64,000 nt of DNA from Chlamydia suis (lineage in GTDB: Bacteria; Chlamydiota; Chlamydiia; Chlamydiales; Chlamydiaceae): assembly GCF_900169085.1 (NCBI RefSeq), contig NZ_LT821323.1, positions 62,001 through 126,000 on the forward strand, in the 5' to 3' direction. How positions within the stretch are numbered: the stretch's first letter is position 1; every line of letters begins with the position of its first letter. Position numbers and translations under genes: made by a program. A model generated the notes under the pieces. It saw only the letters and a list, made by a program, of their open reading frames with translations, had not been told where the DNA came from and did not search any database. Below are positions 18,551-28,851 of the stretch, piece after piece.

Positions 18551-19322
18551 GGATAATACGATTGCTTGGGCTATAGAGGACCTTTGTGTTAACTATGATC
18601 ACACAGATGTTTTGTGTCATGTTTCCTTTTCTTTGCCTGCCGGGGCTATGGCGGCGGTTATTGGGCCGAATGGAGCTGGAAAAAGTACTTTACTAAAGGC
18701 TTCTTTAGGCTTGATCCGGGCTTCCTCTGGCCAAAGTTTGTTTTTTGGGCAAAAGTTCGCTAAGGTGCATCAAAAAATCGCCTATATGCCTCAGAGAGCT
18801 AGTGTGGATTGGGATTTTCCAATGACGGTTCTTGATCTTGTGTTGATGGGATGTTACGGCTATAAGGGTATGTGGAACCGTATTTCTGCAGAAGATCGAC
18901 GAGAAGCTATGAATATCTTGGAACAGGTTGGGTTAGAAGCTTTCGCCAATCGGCAGATTGGGAAGCTTTCTGGAGGGCAACAGCAAAGAGCTTTTTTGGC
19001 TCGCTCATTAATGCAAAAAGCCGATTTGTACCTAATGGATGAGCTGTTTTCTGCTATCGATATGGCGTCCTACCAAATGGTAGTTGATGTTTTACAGGAT
19101 CTTAAAAAAGAAGGGAAAACGGTTGTTGTCATTCATCATGACTTGAGTAATGTTCGGAAACTTTTTGATCATGTGATTTTATTAAATAAACATCTGGTGT
19201 GCTCTGGAAGTGTAGAGAAGTGCTTAACTAAGGAATCTATTTTTCAGGCTTATGGGTGTGAACTTGAGCTCTTAGATTACACGCTCAAACTGTCTAGAGG
19301 AAAGTATCAAGGATCTTGTTAA
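18543..19322 (+). CDS. ytgB: ATP-binding subunit of the Ytg metal ABC importer
   Basis: YtgB is the cytoplasmic ATPase that powers metal import through YtgC and YtgD. Its 259 residues show Walker A GPNGAGKST (near 42), Q-loop MPQRASVDWDFP (near 83), signature LSGGQQQRAF (near 143), Walker B LYLMDE (near 163) and the switch histidine in VIHHD (near 198). After the Walker B glutamate the usual proline is replaced by leucine (DELF rather than DEPF), a small deviation. The start is TTG at 18543, overlapping the end of ytgA, which indicates translational coupling. Confidence 0.95.
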   Translation: MNKDNTIAWAIEDLCVNYDHTDVLCHVSFSLPAGAMAAVIGPNGAGKSTLLKASLGLIRASSGQSLFFGQKFAKVHQKIAYMPQRASVDWDFPMTVLDLVLMGCYGYKGMWNRISAEDRREAMNILEQVGLEAFANRQIGKLSGGQQQRAFLARSLMQKADLYLMDELFSAIDMASYQMVVDVLQDLKKEGKTVVVIHHDLSNVRKLFDHVILLNKHLVCSGSVEKCLTKESIFQAYGCELELLDYTLKLSRGKYQGSC

Positions 19323-20666
19323 ATGCTTAATTGTATATTCAAAGATACAATCTTTCTTTCTAGTTTTTTAGCGGTGTCGCTAATTTGCATGACGACAGCT
19401 TTGTGGGGGACGATTCTTTTGGTAGAAAGACGACCCTTGTTAAGCGAAAGTCTTTCGCATGCTTGCTATCCCGGTCTTTTGATAGGAGCGCTTGTTTCCC
19501 ACAAAGTATCTTGGTTCGCAGATTCTTTGTGGGTTGTTATCTTTTTTGGTTGTTTGGCTGCTATTCTGGGATGTTTGGGGATTTCTTTTTTAGAAAAAAG
19601 ACTCAGTATGCACAAAGATTCTGCTTTGTGTTTTATTTTGGTTTCTTTCTTTGGAATAGGGGTCATTCTTGTTAGTTATGTTAAAGATTGCTGCCCTCTT
19701 TTGTACAATAAGATCAACGCTTACCTATATGGACAAGCTGCTACTTTAGGTTATGCCGAAGCTAGGTTGGCGTTGGTCATTTTTTGTTTGTCGGCGGTAG
19801 TGCTGTGGTGGTGGTATCGTCAAATTGCTGTAGCTATTTTTGACAGAGAATTTGCTTATTCTTGTGGATTAAGAACGCGTACAGCTGAGACTGTTGTCCT
19901 TATATTCCTTTCATTGGTTGTCGTGAGTGGTGTGCGTTCTGTGGGAATTTTGCTCATTTCAGCAATGTTTGTTGCGCCTCCTTTGTCTGCCAGACAGCTT
20001 TCGGATAAATTAAGCACCTTACTCATTTTATCCAGTATTTTTGGAGGAATTTGTGGAGCTTTGGGCTGCTATTTTTCTGTTGCGTTTACCTGTCAATCTG
20101 TTGTTGAAGGAAAGGCTACAGCAATTATTCTTCCAACTGGGCCATTGGTTGTTTTTTTTGCAGGCCTACTTGTTTTCTTGTGTTTAATTTTTTCTTGGAA
20201 AACCGGTTGGGTGACGCGATATATTCGAAGAAAATGGTTTCTATTTTCTCGAGATGAGGAACATTTATTGAAAATTTTGTGGTATTTGCAAGAACAGAAC
20301 ATTTTCCGCGTAGGTATGCGAGATTTTGTTCGTTCTAAGAGGTATCAGGAGTATTTTGGATCTAAAGCATTCCCGGGATTTAGAATGTTTTGGTTGTGTA
20401 AGAAAGGGTTAGTGTCTTGTTCGGAGCATCAATGGGCTTTGACGGATAAAGGTGCAGCCAAGGCTGCTAAGTTGGTTCGTGCTCATCGATTATGGGAGTC
20501 ATATTTGGTCCGTGAGTTAGATTTCAACAAAAATAAAGTACATAATTTTGCTGAAGAAATGGAACATGTTCTAACCGATGAATTAGACACTAAGCTCTCT
20601 CAAATACTTCAAGATCCCGATTACGATCCGCATCATCGAGAGATTCCAAAACGAAAAGGAAAGTAG
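19323..20666 (+). CDS. ytgC: Fused metal ABC permease and DtxR-like metalloregulator (YtgCR)
   Basis: The N-terminal part (about 1-290) is an ABC-3 family metal permease with about eight hydrophobic segments. From about residue 300 a DtxR/MntR-type regulator follows: a winged-helix region ([14 protein letters not shown] ... [12 protein letters not shown] ... [22 protein letters not shown]), then the metal-binding/dimer part with [11 protein letters not shown] and the ending DPHHREIP, which matches the DtxR family pattern (cPHG..IP). Published work on C. trachomatis shows that this C-terminal part (YtgR) is released by cleavage and represses ytgA. The ATG follows the ytgB stop directly. Fusion of a transporter and its repressor in one polypeptide is highly unusual. 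Confidence 0.94.
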   Translation: MLNCIFKDTIFLSSFLAVSLICMTTALWGTILLVERRPLLSESLSHACYPGLLIGALVSHKVSWFADSLWVVIFFGCLAAILGCLGISFLEKRLSMHKDSALCFILVSFFGIGVILVSYVKDCCPLLYNKINAYLYGQAATLGYAEARLALVIFCLSAVVLWWWYRQIAVAIFDREFAYSCGLRTRTAETVVLIFLSLVVVSGVRSVGILLISAMFVAPPLSARQLSDKLSTLLILSSIFGGICGALGCYFSVAFTCQSVVEGKATAIILPTGPLVVFFAGLLVFLCLIFSWKTGWVTRYIRRKWFLFSRDEEHLLKILWYLQEQNIFRVGMRDFVRSKRYQEYFGSKAFPGFRMFWLCKKGLVSCSEHQWALTDKGAAKAAKLVRAHRLWESYLVRELDFNKNKVHNFAEEMEHVLTDELDTKLSQILQDPDYDPHHREIPKRKGK

Positions 20667-20667
20667 G

Positions 20668-21624
20668 ATGGTTGCCAGTATCTCTCCGTACTATGGGGTA
20701 TCGTTTTTAGAATTTTTTATTGTCTTTTTTTCACGTCTTTTCTCAGGAAAACTATTTTATGATCATCTGTATATCGACGATATTCAGGTGGTTGTGTTCT
20801 TTGCGATGGCAGTATCTTGTTCTATAGTTGGGACCTTTTTAGTACTAAAAAAAATGGCTATGTATGCCAATGTGGTCTCCCACACTATATTATTTGGGTT
20901 AGTATGTGCCTGTCTATTCACTCGTCAGCTTACCCATTTATCTATGGAGACTTTGACAATAGCTGCGGTTTCGACAACTTTGTTAACCGGAGCCTCCATT
21001 CATTTTATTCGAAATGTCTTTAGGGTAGCAGAAGAGGCTAGTACTGCTTTGGTATTTTCTCTTTTGTTTTCAGCAAGCTTGTTACTTCTTGTTTTTTTGA
21101 CAAGGAATGCTCATGTCGGGACGGAGTTAGTTATCGGAAATGCAGATGCATTAGCTAAAACAGATATTGTTCCAATATTTTTAGTGTTATTGATTAACCT
21201 GGGGATTTCTTACTGTTTCTTTTCGAGTTTTGTTTGTGTGTCTTTTGATACAGTGTTTGCTTTCTCTCTAGGCATTCGTGTTAGATTAATAGATTATTTG
21301 ATTATGCTTTTGCTCTCAGCTTCTATTGTTGGGGCTTTTAAAGCTGTTGGCGTGCTTATGTCATTGGCTTTTTTATTGATTCCGGGATTGATTGCCAAGT
21401 TAATAGCTTCTTCTGTTCAGAAGATGATGATTTATTCTATGGTTTTCGGAGGGCTTTCAGCTTTGCTTTCTCCGGCTCTTTCCAGAGCAATTCTGTCTGC
21501 CTATGGAATTGGCTTATCCACTTCTGGATTAGCTGTAGGATTGTTGCTGATTTTTTACATTGTTATTCTTGCAGCTGTTTGCGTCAAAAAACGTAAATCA
21601 TTTTATCAAAAAATGGATTCATAA
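20668..21624 (+). CDS. ytgD: Second permease subunit of the Ytg metal ABC importer
   Basis: This 318-residue ABC-3 family integral membrane protein forms the metal channel with YtgC. About eight to nine hydrophobic segments cover residues 10-305. The family region FKAVGVLMSLAFLLIPGLIAKL (near 230) is visible, matching the [17 protein letters not shown] segment of YtgC. Unlike YtgC it has no regulator extension; it ends in a short basic tail. One base separates its ATG from the ytgC stop, so it is in the same operon. The isoprenoid gene dxr follows after 17 bases. Confidence 0.94.
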   Translation: MVASISPYYGVSFLEFFIVFFSRLFSGKLFYDHLYIDDIQVVVFFAMAVSCSIVGTFLVLKKMAMYANVVSHTILFGLVCACLFTRQLTHLSMETLTIAAVSTTLLTGASIHFIRNVFRVAEEASTALVFSLLFSASLLLLVFLTRNAHVGTELVIGNADALAKTDIVPIFLVLLINLGISYCFFSSFVCVSFDTVFAFSLGIRVRLIDYLIMLLLSASIVGAFKAVGVLMSLAFLLIPGLIAKLIASSVQKMMIYSMVFGGLSALLSPALSRAILSAYGIGLSTSGLAVGLLLIFYIVILAAVCVKKRKSFYQKMDS

Positions 21625-21641
21625 AGATTTAAGAGGGTATT

Positions 21642-22781
21642 TTGAAGCGCTTGTCTTTGATTGGTTCAACAGGGAGTATAGGAAAGCAGGTTTTGCAGGT
21701 AGTGCGATCAATTCCCGATGCATTTGTTATTGAAACGCTTGCTGCATATGGACGCAATCGAGAAAGTTTGATCTCTCAGATTAAAGAGTTCATGCCTCGA
21801 ATGGTTGCTGTTCGTGATGAGACCACCTACAGAGAACTTCGCAAGGCTTTCCCAAAAGTTGAAATCCTTCTAGGAGAAGAAGGCTTAGTTTCTGTGGCTA
21901 CTGCGCCTTCTGTAGATATGACGATTGTCGCTTCTTCTGGCATAGATGCTTTACCTGCTGTGATTGCGGCTATCCGAGAGAAAAAGCAACTGGCTTTAGC
22001 CAATAAAGAATCTTTAGTAGCTGCAGGAGAACTGGTCACTCGTTTAGCTAAAGAACATCATGTAGATATTCTACCTATAGATAGTGAACATAATGCCCTT
22101 TTCCAATGTTTAGAGGGGAGAGAGCCTTCTACAATTAAAAAATTGCTTTTAACAGCGTCAGGAGGACCATTAAGAGATAAGTCGAAAGAAGAGTTGCAAC
22201 GAGTTACTTTACAAGAGGTTTTGCAACATCCTGTTTGGAATATGGGCCCAAAGATTACGGTAGATTCTTCGACCTTAGTAAATAAGGGATTAGAGATCAT
22301 TGAAGCTTTTTGGTTATTCGGATTACAGGATGTAGAGATTGATGCTGTCATACATCCCCAAAGCCTTATTCATGGAATGGTAGAGTTTTGCGATGGAACG
22401 ATCCTTTCTGTAATGAATCCTCCTAGCATGCTTTTCCCCATACAACATGTCCTGACGTATCCGGATCGTTATCCTCCGGTAAGTTCGAAGTTAGATTGGC
22501 TGACACAGCAAACTTTAGAGTTTCTGCCTATTGACGAAGAAAGATTTCCAAGTGTTCAGCTAGCAAAAAAAGTGCTTCATGAGGGAGGCTCTATGGGGTG
22601 CTTTTTTAATGGAGCTAACGAGGCTTTAGTTCAACGGTTTTTATCTGGAGAGATTGCTTGGCATCAAATTGTTCCTAAATTACAAGATCTTGTGGATGGC
22701 CATCGAGTGCAATCTTGTTTATCTTTAGAGGATATTTTGCAGATAGACTCAGAAGCCAGAGCGCTTGCTCGAGAGTGTTAA
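21642..22781 (+). CDS. dxr: 1-deoxy-D-xylulose 5-phosphate reductoisomerase
   Basis: Dxr makes MEP, the first committed step of the isoprenoid pathway of which ispG (3327) is a later step. The 379-residue length is standard. The NADPH fingerprint GSTGSIGKQVL is at residues 8-18. The family motifs ALANKESLVAAGE (near 128), PIDSEHNALFQC (near 150; metal ligands Asp and Glu) and TVDSSTLVNKGLE (near 205) are intact. The start is TTG at 21642, with GAGGG 6 bases upstream. It is co-directional with ytgD (17-base gap), so metal limitation may affect its expression. Confidence 0.96.
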   Translation: MKRLSLIGSTGSIGKQVLQVVRSIPDAFVIETLAAYGRNRESLISQIKEFMPRMVAVRDETTYRELRKAFPKVEILLGEEGLVSVATAPSVDMTIVASSGIDALPAVIAAIREKKQLALANKESLVAAGELVTRLAKEHHVDILPIDSEHNALFQCLEGREPSTIKKLLLTASGGPLRDKSKEELQRVTLQEVLQHPVWNMGPKITVDSSTLVNKGLEIIEAFWLFGLQDVEIDAVIHPQSLIHGMVEFCDGTILSVMNPPSMLFPIQHVLTYPDRYPPVSSKLDWLTQQTLEFLPIDEERFPSVQLAKKVLHEGGSMGCFFNGANEALVQRFLSGEIAWHQIVPKLQDLVDGHRVQSCLSLEDILQIDSEARALAREC

Positions 22782-22975
22782 CTGTTTCTATGTGCGTTAG
22801 ATGGTCTTTTTTTCGATAGTGGTGCGGAAAAAAACGATTCGTGTAGTATAGGGGCGGCTCCTTATTGTGCTAAGCGTTTTGTAGTATCTTAGGCTTCCTT
22901 ATAGAGGCCTGTATAGCAGCTGTTTTAAGCGAGGGTTAAAGCCAGTTTAGAACGTTGATCATCCAGGTATAGAGT

Positions 22976-24838
22976 ATGACGATAATATATTTTGTTCTTG
23001 CAGCCCTGGCCCTAGGTTTTTTGATTTTAATTCATGAACTTGGCCATTTGTTGGCAGCGAAAGCTGTAGGAATGACTGTAGAAAGTTTTAGTATAGGGTT
23101 TGGGCCAGCGCTTGTTCGAAGAACAAAAGGGGGCATTGAATATCGGATAGGGGCTATTCCTTTTGGAGGATATGTTCGGATCAAAGGTATGGACCGGCAT
23201 GATAAAGAATGCTCTATTGATAAGGAAAAGACGGTTTACGATATCCCTGGAGGTTTTTTTAGTAAGTCTGCTTGGAAACGCATCTTCGTTTTAGCAGCAG
23301 GGCCTCTAGCCAATATACTGGTGGCTCTTTTTGCTTTTGGGGTCTTGTATTTTGCGGGAGGGAGAACAAAATCTTTTTCTGAACACACGAGTGTTGTCGG
23401 GTGGGTTCATCCTTCTTTAGAGAAAAAAGGACTGAGCGCAGGAGATCGCATCTTTTTCTGCAATGGGCAAGTCTATTCTGGGAATAAAATGGCGTTCTCT
23501 TCTGCTTTGCTTGATAGAAAACTTCTGTTACAGGGAGAGCATCCAGCCTACTTCTCCGACGCAAAAGCTTTTTCGTTGGATGTGCCGTTTGATCCTACCA
23601 TCGAGGGAGTCCCTTGCTTAGGGGCCAGCTACCTACTGTATCGGGGATCTGAGCCTTTGCCGGAAAAATCTCCTCTGATAGACGCAGGGTTGTCTGAGGG
23701 GGATCGTTTAGTATGGATGGATGGGGCCTTAGTATTTTCTGGTGCACAGGTCTCTCAAATGCTCAACGAAAAGAAAGCTTTTTTGCGAGTTGAGCGTCAA
23801 GGTGGTGAGGTTGTATTTATTCGTCAAGCTAGGGTCTTAGCTGGAGATCTGCAACTGACTTCTTACTTTAAGAATGAGCTCATTGATTGCCAGTATGAAG
23901 CTGGATTGAAAGGGAAGTGGGCTTCGCTATATATGTTGCCATATGTCATTAATAGCGAAGGGTTTGTTGAAAGTAAAATAAACCTTCTAAGCACTGACCG
24001 GGGATCTCTGGATTACCAGCTAGAATTAGGAGATAAAATTGTTGCTGTGGATGGCATCCCTGTTATGAGCAATGCAGATATTTTACGCCTTGTTCAAGAC
24101 CATAGGGTTTCCTTAATCTTTCAAAAAATGTCTTCAGAACAGCTCGCGATTTTAAATCAGAAAGATGCAGACAAAGCGTTCATTGACTCTTATGATATGG
24201 ACGATCTTTTGCGTATCGCAGAGTCTGTTGGAGAAGAGCGAGAGGTTTCTCGCCTAGGGGCGTATCGTTTGGTATCTCGAATACAGCCTAGACCTTGGGT
24301 ACATATTTATTCTGAAGAATTATTGGATCAACAGCGAGCCCTTGCTTCTAAATTTCGGGATGAGCATGAAAGACGCTATTATCTCGAAAGAATAGAAGCT
24401 GAAAAGCAGCGCATTTCTTTAGGAATTCCTCTTAAAGATTTGGCGGTTCAGTATAATCCTGCTCCTTTAACCCTGATGGGGGAATCTGTCGCTGATAGCT
24501 TAAAAACGGTAAAGGCCTTAGGAATGGGGAGATTGAGTCCTCAGTGGCTATCAGGTCCTGTGGGAATTGTGCGTATTTTGCACACAGGATGGTCTATGGG
24601 AGTCCCTGAAGCTTTATCTTGGATTGGGTTAATTAGCATAAATTTAGCTGTATTGAATCTACTCCCTATACCAGTCTTAGACGGGGGGTATATCCTTTTA
24701 TGTCTTTGGGAAATTCTTTCCAGACGTAGGCTGAATATGCGACTCATTGAAAAAGGATTAATCCCGTTTATGATTCTGCTGATTCTATTTTTTGTATTCC
24801 TGACTTTCCAAGACCTTTCCAGGGTTTTCATTAGCTGA
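22976..24838 (+). CDS. rseP: Site-2 intramembrane zinc metalloprotease, RseP/YaeL family, enlarged
   Basis: This polytopic inner-membrane protease cleaves transmembrane substrates. The zinc site [12 protein letters not shown] lies near residues 18-29, and the second motif [10 protein letters not shown] near 565 in the last membrane part. At 620 residues it is about 170 longer than E. coli RseP: the periplasmic part between the first and last membrane segments (about 125-500) contains two PDZ-like segments (for example near 145-175 and 325-370) and additional sequence. The C-terminal 54 bases overlap the convergent gene at 24785. A role in releasing YtgR or an anti-sigma factor is speculation; no substrate is encoded next to it other than the Ytg operon upstream. 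Confidence 0.93.
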   Translation: MTIIYFVLAALALGFLILIHELGHLLAAKAVGMTVESFSIGFGPALVRRTKGGIEYRIGAIPFGGYVRIKGMDRHDKECSIDKEKTVYDIPGGFFSKSAWKRIFVLAAGPLANILVALFAFGVLYFAGGRTKSFSEHTSVVGWVHPSLEKKGLSAGDRIFFCNGQVYSGNKMAFSSALLDRKLLLQGEHPAYFSDAKAFSLDVPFDPTIEGVPCLGASYLLYRGSEPLPEKSPLIDAGLSEGDRLVWMDGALVFSGAQVSQMLNEKKAFLRVERQGGEVVFIRQARVLAGDLQLTSYFKNELIDCQYEAGLKGKWASLYMLPYVINSEGFVESKINLLSTDRGSLDYQLELGDKIVAVDGIPVMSNADILRLVQDHRVSLIFQKMSSEQLAILNQKDADKAFIDSYDMDDLLRIAESVGEEREVSRLGAYRLVSRIQPRPWVHIYSEELLDQQRALASKFRDEHERRYYLERIEAEKQRISLGIPLKDLAVQYNPAPLTLMGESVADSLKTVKALGMGRLSPQWLSGPVGIVRILHTGWSMGVPEALSWIGLISINLAVLNLLPIPVLDGGYILLCLWEILSRRRLNMRLIEKGLIPFMILLILFFVFLTFQDLSRVFIS

Positions 24839-25762
24839 GGTTCTGCTTTTAGGGAATCCATAAAGGCTATAGGGGTGGGCTCCGAAACAGTGAATGATGT
24901 AAATGTCTTTGCTTTTTTCTTTGTTTGCTGTTGGTTTAGGGGCCTGTTTCATGCTAACCTCTATTTCTTCGGGGACTTGGTTAAGCACATGACTTCGGCT
25001 GCCGTTGCGCAGAAACTCCCTCATTAGGAAAAGAGAAGTCTTATTGGTAATGATGTAGGTGTGGTTCGCATCAATAATGTAATTTTGGTGTGGTGTGTCC
25101 AGTCTTGTTTCTGTTACACAAACCTTCCCATCATTATCTTCTTCCAGTTGGAATGGAAGAAATTTGCTTTTTTTATTTCCGCTTAATACTAAGACATCAA
25201 CGGTAGAGGGCATTTTTGCCACGTTCAACATATGCTCCGGGCTATAGGTTAGGAGCTGCATCCCAAGCTTTCCTCCGAAAACGAATTGTACTAGAGAGCT
25301 TCGACTATAGCGTCTTGCTAATGTCGATCCGGCATTAGGGGGCGCCATGAGGATAGCTTTACCTCTTTTCGCTTCTTCAGGACAGTCTGGGTGTGCTAAT
25401 GCTACGCGAACAATAACTCCTCCCACAGAGTGGGTGACGAAATTAATGGGTACGCCAGGCTTCAGCTCTGCAATTTTATTGAGCAAGCGGATAAGATGCT
25501 CCGCATGTTTTTCTAAAGTAAATTTTCGCGTTTCGTAGTTCCAAATGAAAACATCATAATTTTCTTTTTCCAGAACTCGACCGATAGGTTTTAGCGAACT
25601 ATAAGATCGTAGGAATGCGTGAACGCACACAACAGATTCTTTTTCTTCGCGTATCGAAGAGACCCCAGCAACCCCGGATGTTAAAGTTTGAATTACAGCA
25701 GGATCTGCTAGTAGGGGGGTTCCTATTAATAGAAAGAGTATGGTTAATAAAAAATTCTTCAT
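24785..25762 (-). CDS. Secreted alpha/beta-hydrolase (lipase-like) of CT073 type
   Basis: The 325-residue protein starts with a clear signal peptide (residues 1-19, [19 protein letters not shown]), so it is exported. The body has an alpha/beta-hydrolase layout: [13 protein letters not shown] (near 46, oxyanion side), the nucleophile elbow THSVGGV (near 112) and a downstream region with [11 protein letters not shown] histidine near 232 (DANHTYI) could complete the triad. It resembles PGAP1/lipase class proteins. Residues 270-325 look like a divergent tail, and the last 54 bases overlap rseP on the other strand. The substrate is unknown; host lipid or lipase-like activity is plausible. Confidence 0.8.
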   Translation of the reverse strand: MKNFLLTILFLLIGTPLLADPAVIQTLTSGVAGVSSIREEKESVVCVHAFLRSYSSLKPIGRVLEKENYDVFIWNYETRKFTLEKHAEHLIRLLNKIAELKPGVPINFVTHSVGGVIVRVALAHPDCPEEAKRGKAILMAPPNAGSTLARRYSRSSLVQFVFGGKLGMQLLTYSPEHMLNVAKMPSTVDVLVLSGNKKSKFLPFQLEEDNDGKVCVTETRLDTPHQNYIIDANHTYIITNKTSLFLMREFLRNGSRSHVLNQVPEEIEVSMKQAPKPTANKEKSKDIYIIHCFGAHPYSLYGFPKSRTSANENPGKVLESQEYKK

Positions 25763-25916
25763 TTCGCAACACCGATTAATACTATTTTAAATAAGTTTGT
25801 TTTATTAAAAACAGGTGTTTATTCGAGTTTGTTTTGTATGCGATATAAATAACTTTTTATTAATAAAATAAAACGAAAAACTTTGTTTTGTTTAAATAAT
25901 AATGGCAGCAAAAAAT

Positions 25917-27014
25917 TTATAAGGAATGGGGGGAGACAAGCGATACTCGCGCTTGTGCAACATGAAAAATGAAAGACTCGGCACTAAGAGACTCAGGGCA
26001 GGTTGTAGAGGTTGTAACTGTCTGTCCTAAAGAGGCCGAAAGCTGAAACAGTTGTTTTAACCGATCTTGATCAAGACAAGCATGAATGTCATCCATACAC
26101 AAAAGCGGTCGAAGTAGAAATTCTTCCTGAAAATATATACATTCTGCAAATCGAAGAATGGCTAGAAGAGAATGCTTTTGCCCTTCGCTAGAAAACTTAG
26201 CCACAGGGAGATTATTGAGCTTAATGATCAATTCATCTCGATGAGGCCCTATTGTTGTATAGCCGAGCTCAAGGTCTTTAGCGTTAGCCGTTCGAAGCTG
26301 TTCGTAATAATTACCTGCAATAGCATTCAGTGTGGGAGAGTCTGTAGTGATAAGAGAACTTTCATAATGAAGAGATAAGGTTTCTTTTAATGTATTATCC
26401 CAAAGATTTTGAAAAATTCGATTCAGTTTTTTAGTGCACTCATAGCGTAAAAATGCCACAAGACTTCCATAAGCAATAAGAGGCGAGTTCCAAGCTGCAA
26501 TAGTTTTGAGATTGTGTGTTTTAATAGAAGCGTTGCGCTGATCTAAAGCCTTATGATACAAAGAAATCTGCTCTGTATATTTTTCTGAGGCCTGGGCCAG
26601 TAAGAGATCCAGAAACCGACGTCGTTCTGCTGGAGGCCCTTCAATAATAGCCGTATCTTTTACAGAAAAAAGAATAACAGGAAATAACCCCACAAGCTCA
26701 GATAATTTGGTAATAGGGGCTCCGTCAAAAAGAATTTTTTTTCCATGCTTATCTACTTGAATAGAAAGCGTATGAAAAACTTGATTTTGAGAAAAAACAG
26801 CTTCTATAAAGAAGTGAGGCGCTCCAAAGCGTATAGCCTCGGTCAAACGGTTTGTTCGAAAAGAGCGCCCTAAAGATAAAATGTATAGCGCCTCAAGAAG
26901 ATTTGTTTTTCCTTGAGCATTAAGACCGAAGATTGCATTCATCTCCGGTCCGAATTCTAGACGAAGCTCTGTATAATTTCTGAAATCTTTAAGAAATAAA
27001 GAGAAAACCCGCAT
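25917..27014 (-). CDS. recF: DNA replication and repair protein RecF
   Basis: RecF is an SMC-like ATPase that binds single-/double-strand junctions and loads RecA with RecO and RecR. Its 365 residues show Walker A GLNAQGKTN (near 29), the signature region around KFSSEGQKHSLLA (near 275) and Walker B LLCMDDIHACLD (near 305). The start ATG overlaps the stop of dnaN (TAATG), giving translational coupling in the dnaN-recF order widely conserved in bacteria. The C-terminal residues after about 330 are less conserved. Confidence 0.95.
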   Translation of the reverse strand: MRVFSLFLKDFRNYTELRLEFGPEMNAIFGLNAQGKTNLLEALYILSLGRSFRTNRLTEAIRFGAPHFFIEAVFSQNQVFHTLSIQVDKHGKKILFDGAPITKLSELVGLFPVILFSVKDTAIIEGPPAERRRFLDLLLAQASEKYTEQISLYHKALDQRNASIKTHNLKTIAAWNSPLIAYGSLVAFLRYECTKKLNRIFQNLWDNTLKETLSLHYESSLITTDSPTLNAIAGNYYEQLRTANAKDLELGYTTIGPHRDELIIKLNNLPVAKFSSEGQKHSLLAILRFAECIYFQEEFLLRPLLCMDDIHACLDQDRLKQLFQLSASLGQTVTTSTTCPESLSAESFIFHVAQARVSLVSPHSL

Positions 27015-28114
27015 TAATCGTCGTGCAATCTCATAGGCATAATGACGAACAGACTGCGCGTGGAGTCTGTAATAATTCCAGGATTATAAGAATCAGAGAT
27101 TCCTAATTGAACAAGTTCATCACGGCTGTGTTTTAATATATCTAAAAAGAAGAAGGGATTGAAGGCAATTTCCAGAGTTTCTCCTGCGTAATTCACAGCC
27201 ATACTTACTTTCCCTTCTCCAACTTTCGTACAGTTCGCTGTTAGAGTGAGTTCTCCTGGCGAGAAGCTAAATTTCACAGAATGAGAAGACTCGTTTGTGA
27301 AAAGGGCTACCTGTTTAAGAAGGGAGATCAGCTCTTCACGATGAAGGTCTAGGCGAACGCTGCTCTGAGTAGAAATAACAGGGGAAAAATCAGGAAATTC
27401 GCCGGAAAGAAGCTTGGTCACCAAAAGAGTATTCCCACATTCTACAGCAATTTTTGTTTGATCCAGGAAGATGGTGGCCTGGGAGTCTTCTGAAGCCATA
27501 CGAATGATTTCTTCGACTGCTTTGATAGGAATAATGTAGTCTCCTGAAAAGCTAGGATCTAAAGAAATCTCTGTGTCGATTTTTGCTAAACGTTTTCCAT
27601 CAGTTCCGACAACAGTCATCGTACCGTTGGAAATAGAAAGCAAAACCCCCGTGAGTACGTAGCGGCTCTCCTCTCGGGATACTGCAAAAGATGTTCTTTG
27701 AAACATGTCTTTTAATTGCTCAGAATCGAGGGTAAAGCGGAGAGCATTTTGCATGTCTGGCAGCATAGGAAAGTCTTCTTTCCCCATACTCAATAATCTG
27801 AAACAAGAGGAACCGGAGGTAATCGTTGCCATCTCTCCAGACTGGGCTGCTACTTCGATATTAGCCTCTGTTAATTCTCGAATCAGTTGAAAAAAACGTC
27901 GAGAGGGTATTGTTACCGATCCAGACTCATAAACCTTTGCTTTAACAACACATCGGGTGCTGACAGTTAGGTCTGTAGCAGTGAAGACCAATTCGTCGTT
28001 ACAGCTTTCTATAAGTACGTGGGTCAATACGGGGATCGGAGTACTTTGTGGAACGACATTTTGAACTTTTTTAATCAGATTTCCTAATTCATTGCGGGAA
28101 ATAACGAATTTCAT
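27014..28114 (-). CDS. dnaN: DNA polymerase III beta subunit (sliding clamp)
   Basis: This is the ring-shaped processivity clamp of the replicative polymerase. I place the start at ATG 28114 (MKFVISRNELGNLIKKVQN), giving 366 residues, the family length; the open frame extends upstream to 28240 but the added 42 residues do not look like a clamp. Three repeated clamp folds are evident, with conserved sequences such as RRFFQLIREL and the closing FVIMPMRL at the C terminus. It is translationally coupled to recF. The start is 281 bases from divergent smpB. Confidence 0.96.
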   Translation of the reverse strand: MKFVISRNELGNLIKKVQNVVPQSTPIPVLTHVLIESCNDELVFTATDLTVSTRCVVKAKVYESGSVTIPSRRFFQLIRELTEANIEVAAQSGEMATITSGSSCFRLLSMGKEDFPMLPDMQNALRFTLDSEQLKDMFQRTSFAVSREESRYVLTGVLLSISNGTMTVVGTDGKRLAKIDTEISLDPSFSGDYIIPIKAVEEIIRMASEDSQATIFLDQTKIAVECGNTLLVTKLLSGEFPDFSPVISTQSSVRLDLHREELISLLKQVALFTNESSHSVKFSFSPGELTLTANCTKVGEGKVSMAVNYAGETLEIAFNPFFFLDILKHSRDELVQLGISDSYNPGIITDSTRSLFVIMPMRLHDD

Positions 28115-28364
28115 GATTTTCCTGTAATCACGTAAGTCTTTTTGGAATGAATAACCGAGCTTCATGGCACGGAGGCAAACAAGTCGTCTCCTGGAGCAGG
28201 TCTCAGTAAAAAATGTCTTGACAAAAGACTGCTTAGGCAATAGCTCCTTGAAGGCGGAAATCCAAATGGTACTTGCAGTTTAGGATTATTATCAATGACA
28301 AAGGACGAATCCTTTGGGAAAGGGAAGAAGTACAACCGTTCTTTTAAGAAGAAAACCTTTTTGC

Positions 28365-28370
28365 TATACT
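28365..28370 (+). promoter_or_regulatory. Possible -10 element of the smpB promoter
   Basis: TATACT lies 26 bases before the smpB ATG, with TTTTAA 17 bases further upstream. The -35 match is poor, so the call rests mostly on the -10 and the position. Confidence 0.35.
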
Positions 28371-28395
28371 AACTCTAGCTTTCAAGAGGTAAAAC

Positions 28396-28851
28396 ATGGG
28401 CGTTAAGGAAATCGTTTCGAATCGTAAAGCTTTTCACAATTATGAAGTGTTAGAGACGTTTGATGCAGGGATTGTTTTAACAGGAACAGAGATCAAATCT
28501 TTGCGGGACCATGGTGGAAATCTGAGCGATGCTTATGTAACGATCTCAAAAGGAGAAGCTTGGTTGTTACAGTCTAGTATAGCGCCTTATCGTTTTGGGA
28601 ATATCTATAATCATGAAGAGCGTCGTAAGCGTAAGCTTCTCTTGCACAAGTATGAAATTCAAAAGTTAGATTCCCGAATTTCTCAGAAGGGACTAACGAT
28701 AGTGCCTTTAAGCCTCTTCTTTTCTAAGGGGTTTATTAAGGTTCGTCTTGGTTGTTGCCGAGGGAAGAAAGCTCATGATAAGCGGCAGGCTATAATTGAG
28801 AGAGAGAAGAAGCGGGAATTGTCTGCTGCTATGAAGCATTCTTATCGGTAA
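28396..28851 (+). CDS. smpB: tmRNA-binding protein SmpB
   Basis: SmpB works with tmRNA in trans-translation to release stalled ribosomes. At 151 residues it has the standard size, with the family motifs [11 protein letters not shown] (near 25), DAYVTI (near 44) and [11 protein letters not shown] (near 94) and a C-terminal Lys/Arg tail ([16 protein letters not shown]). The ATG is preceded by AGAGG. Its 3' end overlaps the convergent apbE by 23 bases. A TATACT element lies at 28365-28370, just upstream. The tmRNA gene itself is not in this window. Confidence 0.96.
   Translation: MGVKEIVSNRKAFHNYEVLETFDAGIVLTGTEIKSLRDHGGNLSDAYVTISKGEAWLLQSSIAPYRFGNIYNHEERRKRKLLLHKYEIQKLDSRISQKGLTIVPLSLFFSKGFIKVRLGCCRGKKAHDKRQAIIEREKKRELSAAMKHSYR

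Noticed and set aside
28115-28240. N-terminal 42-residue extension of the sliding clamp
   Set aside because: The clamp fold begins at MKFVISRNEL; the upstream residues are Arg/Cys-rich and unlike the family, so ATG 28114 was chosen.
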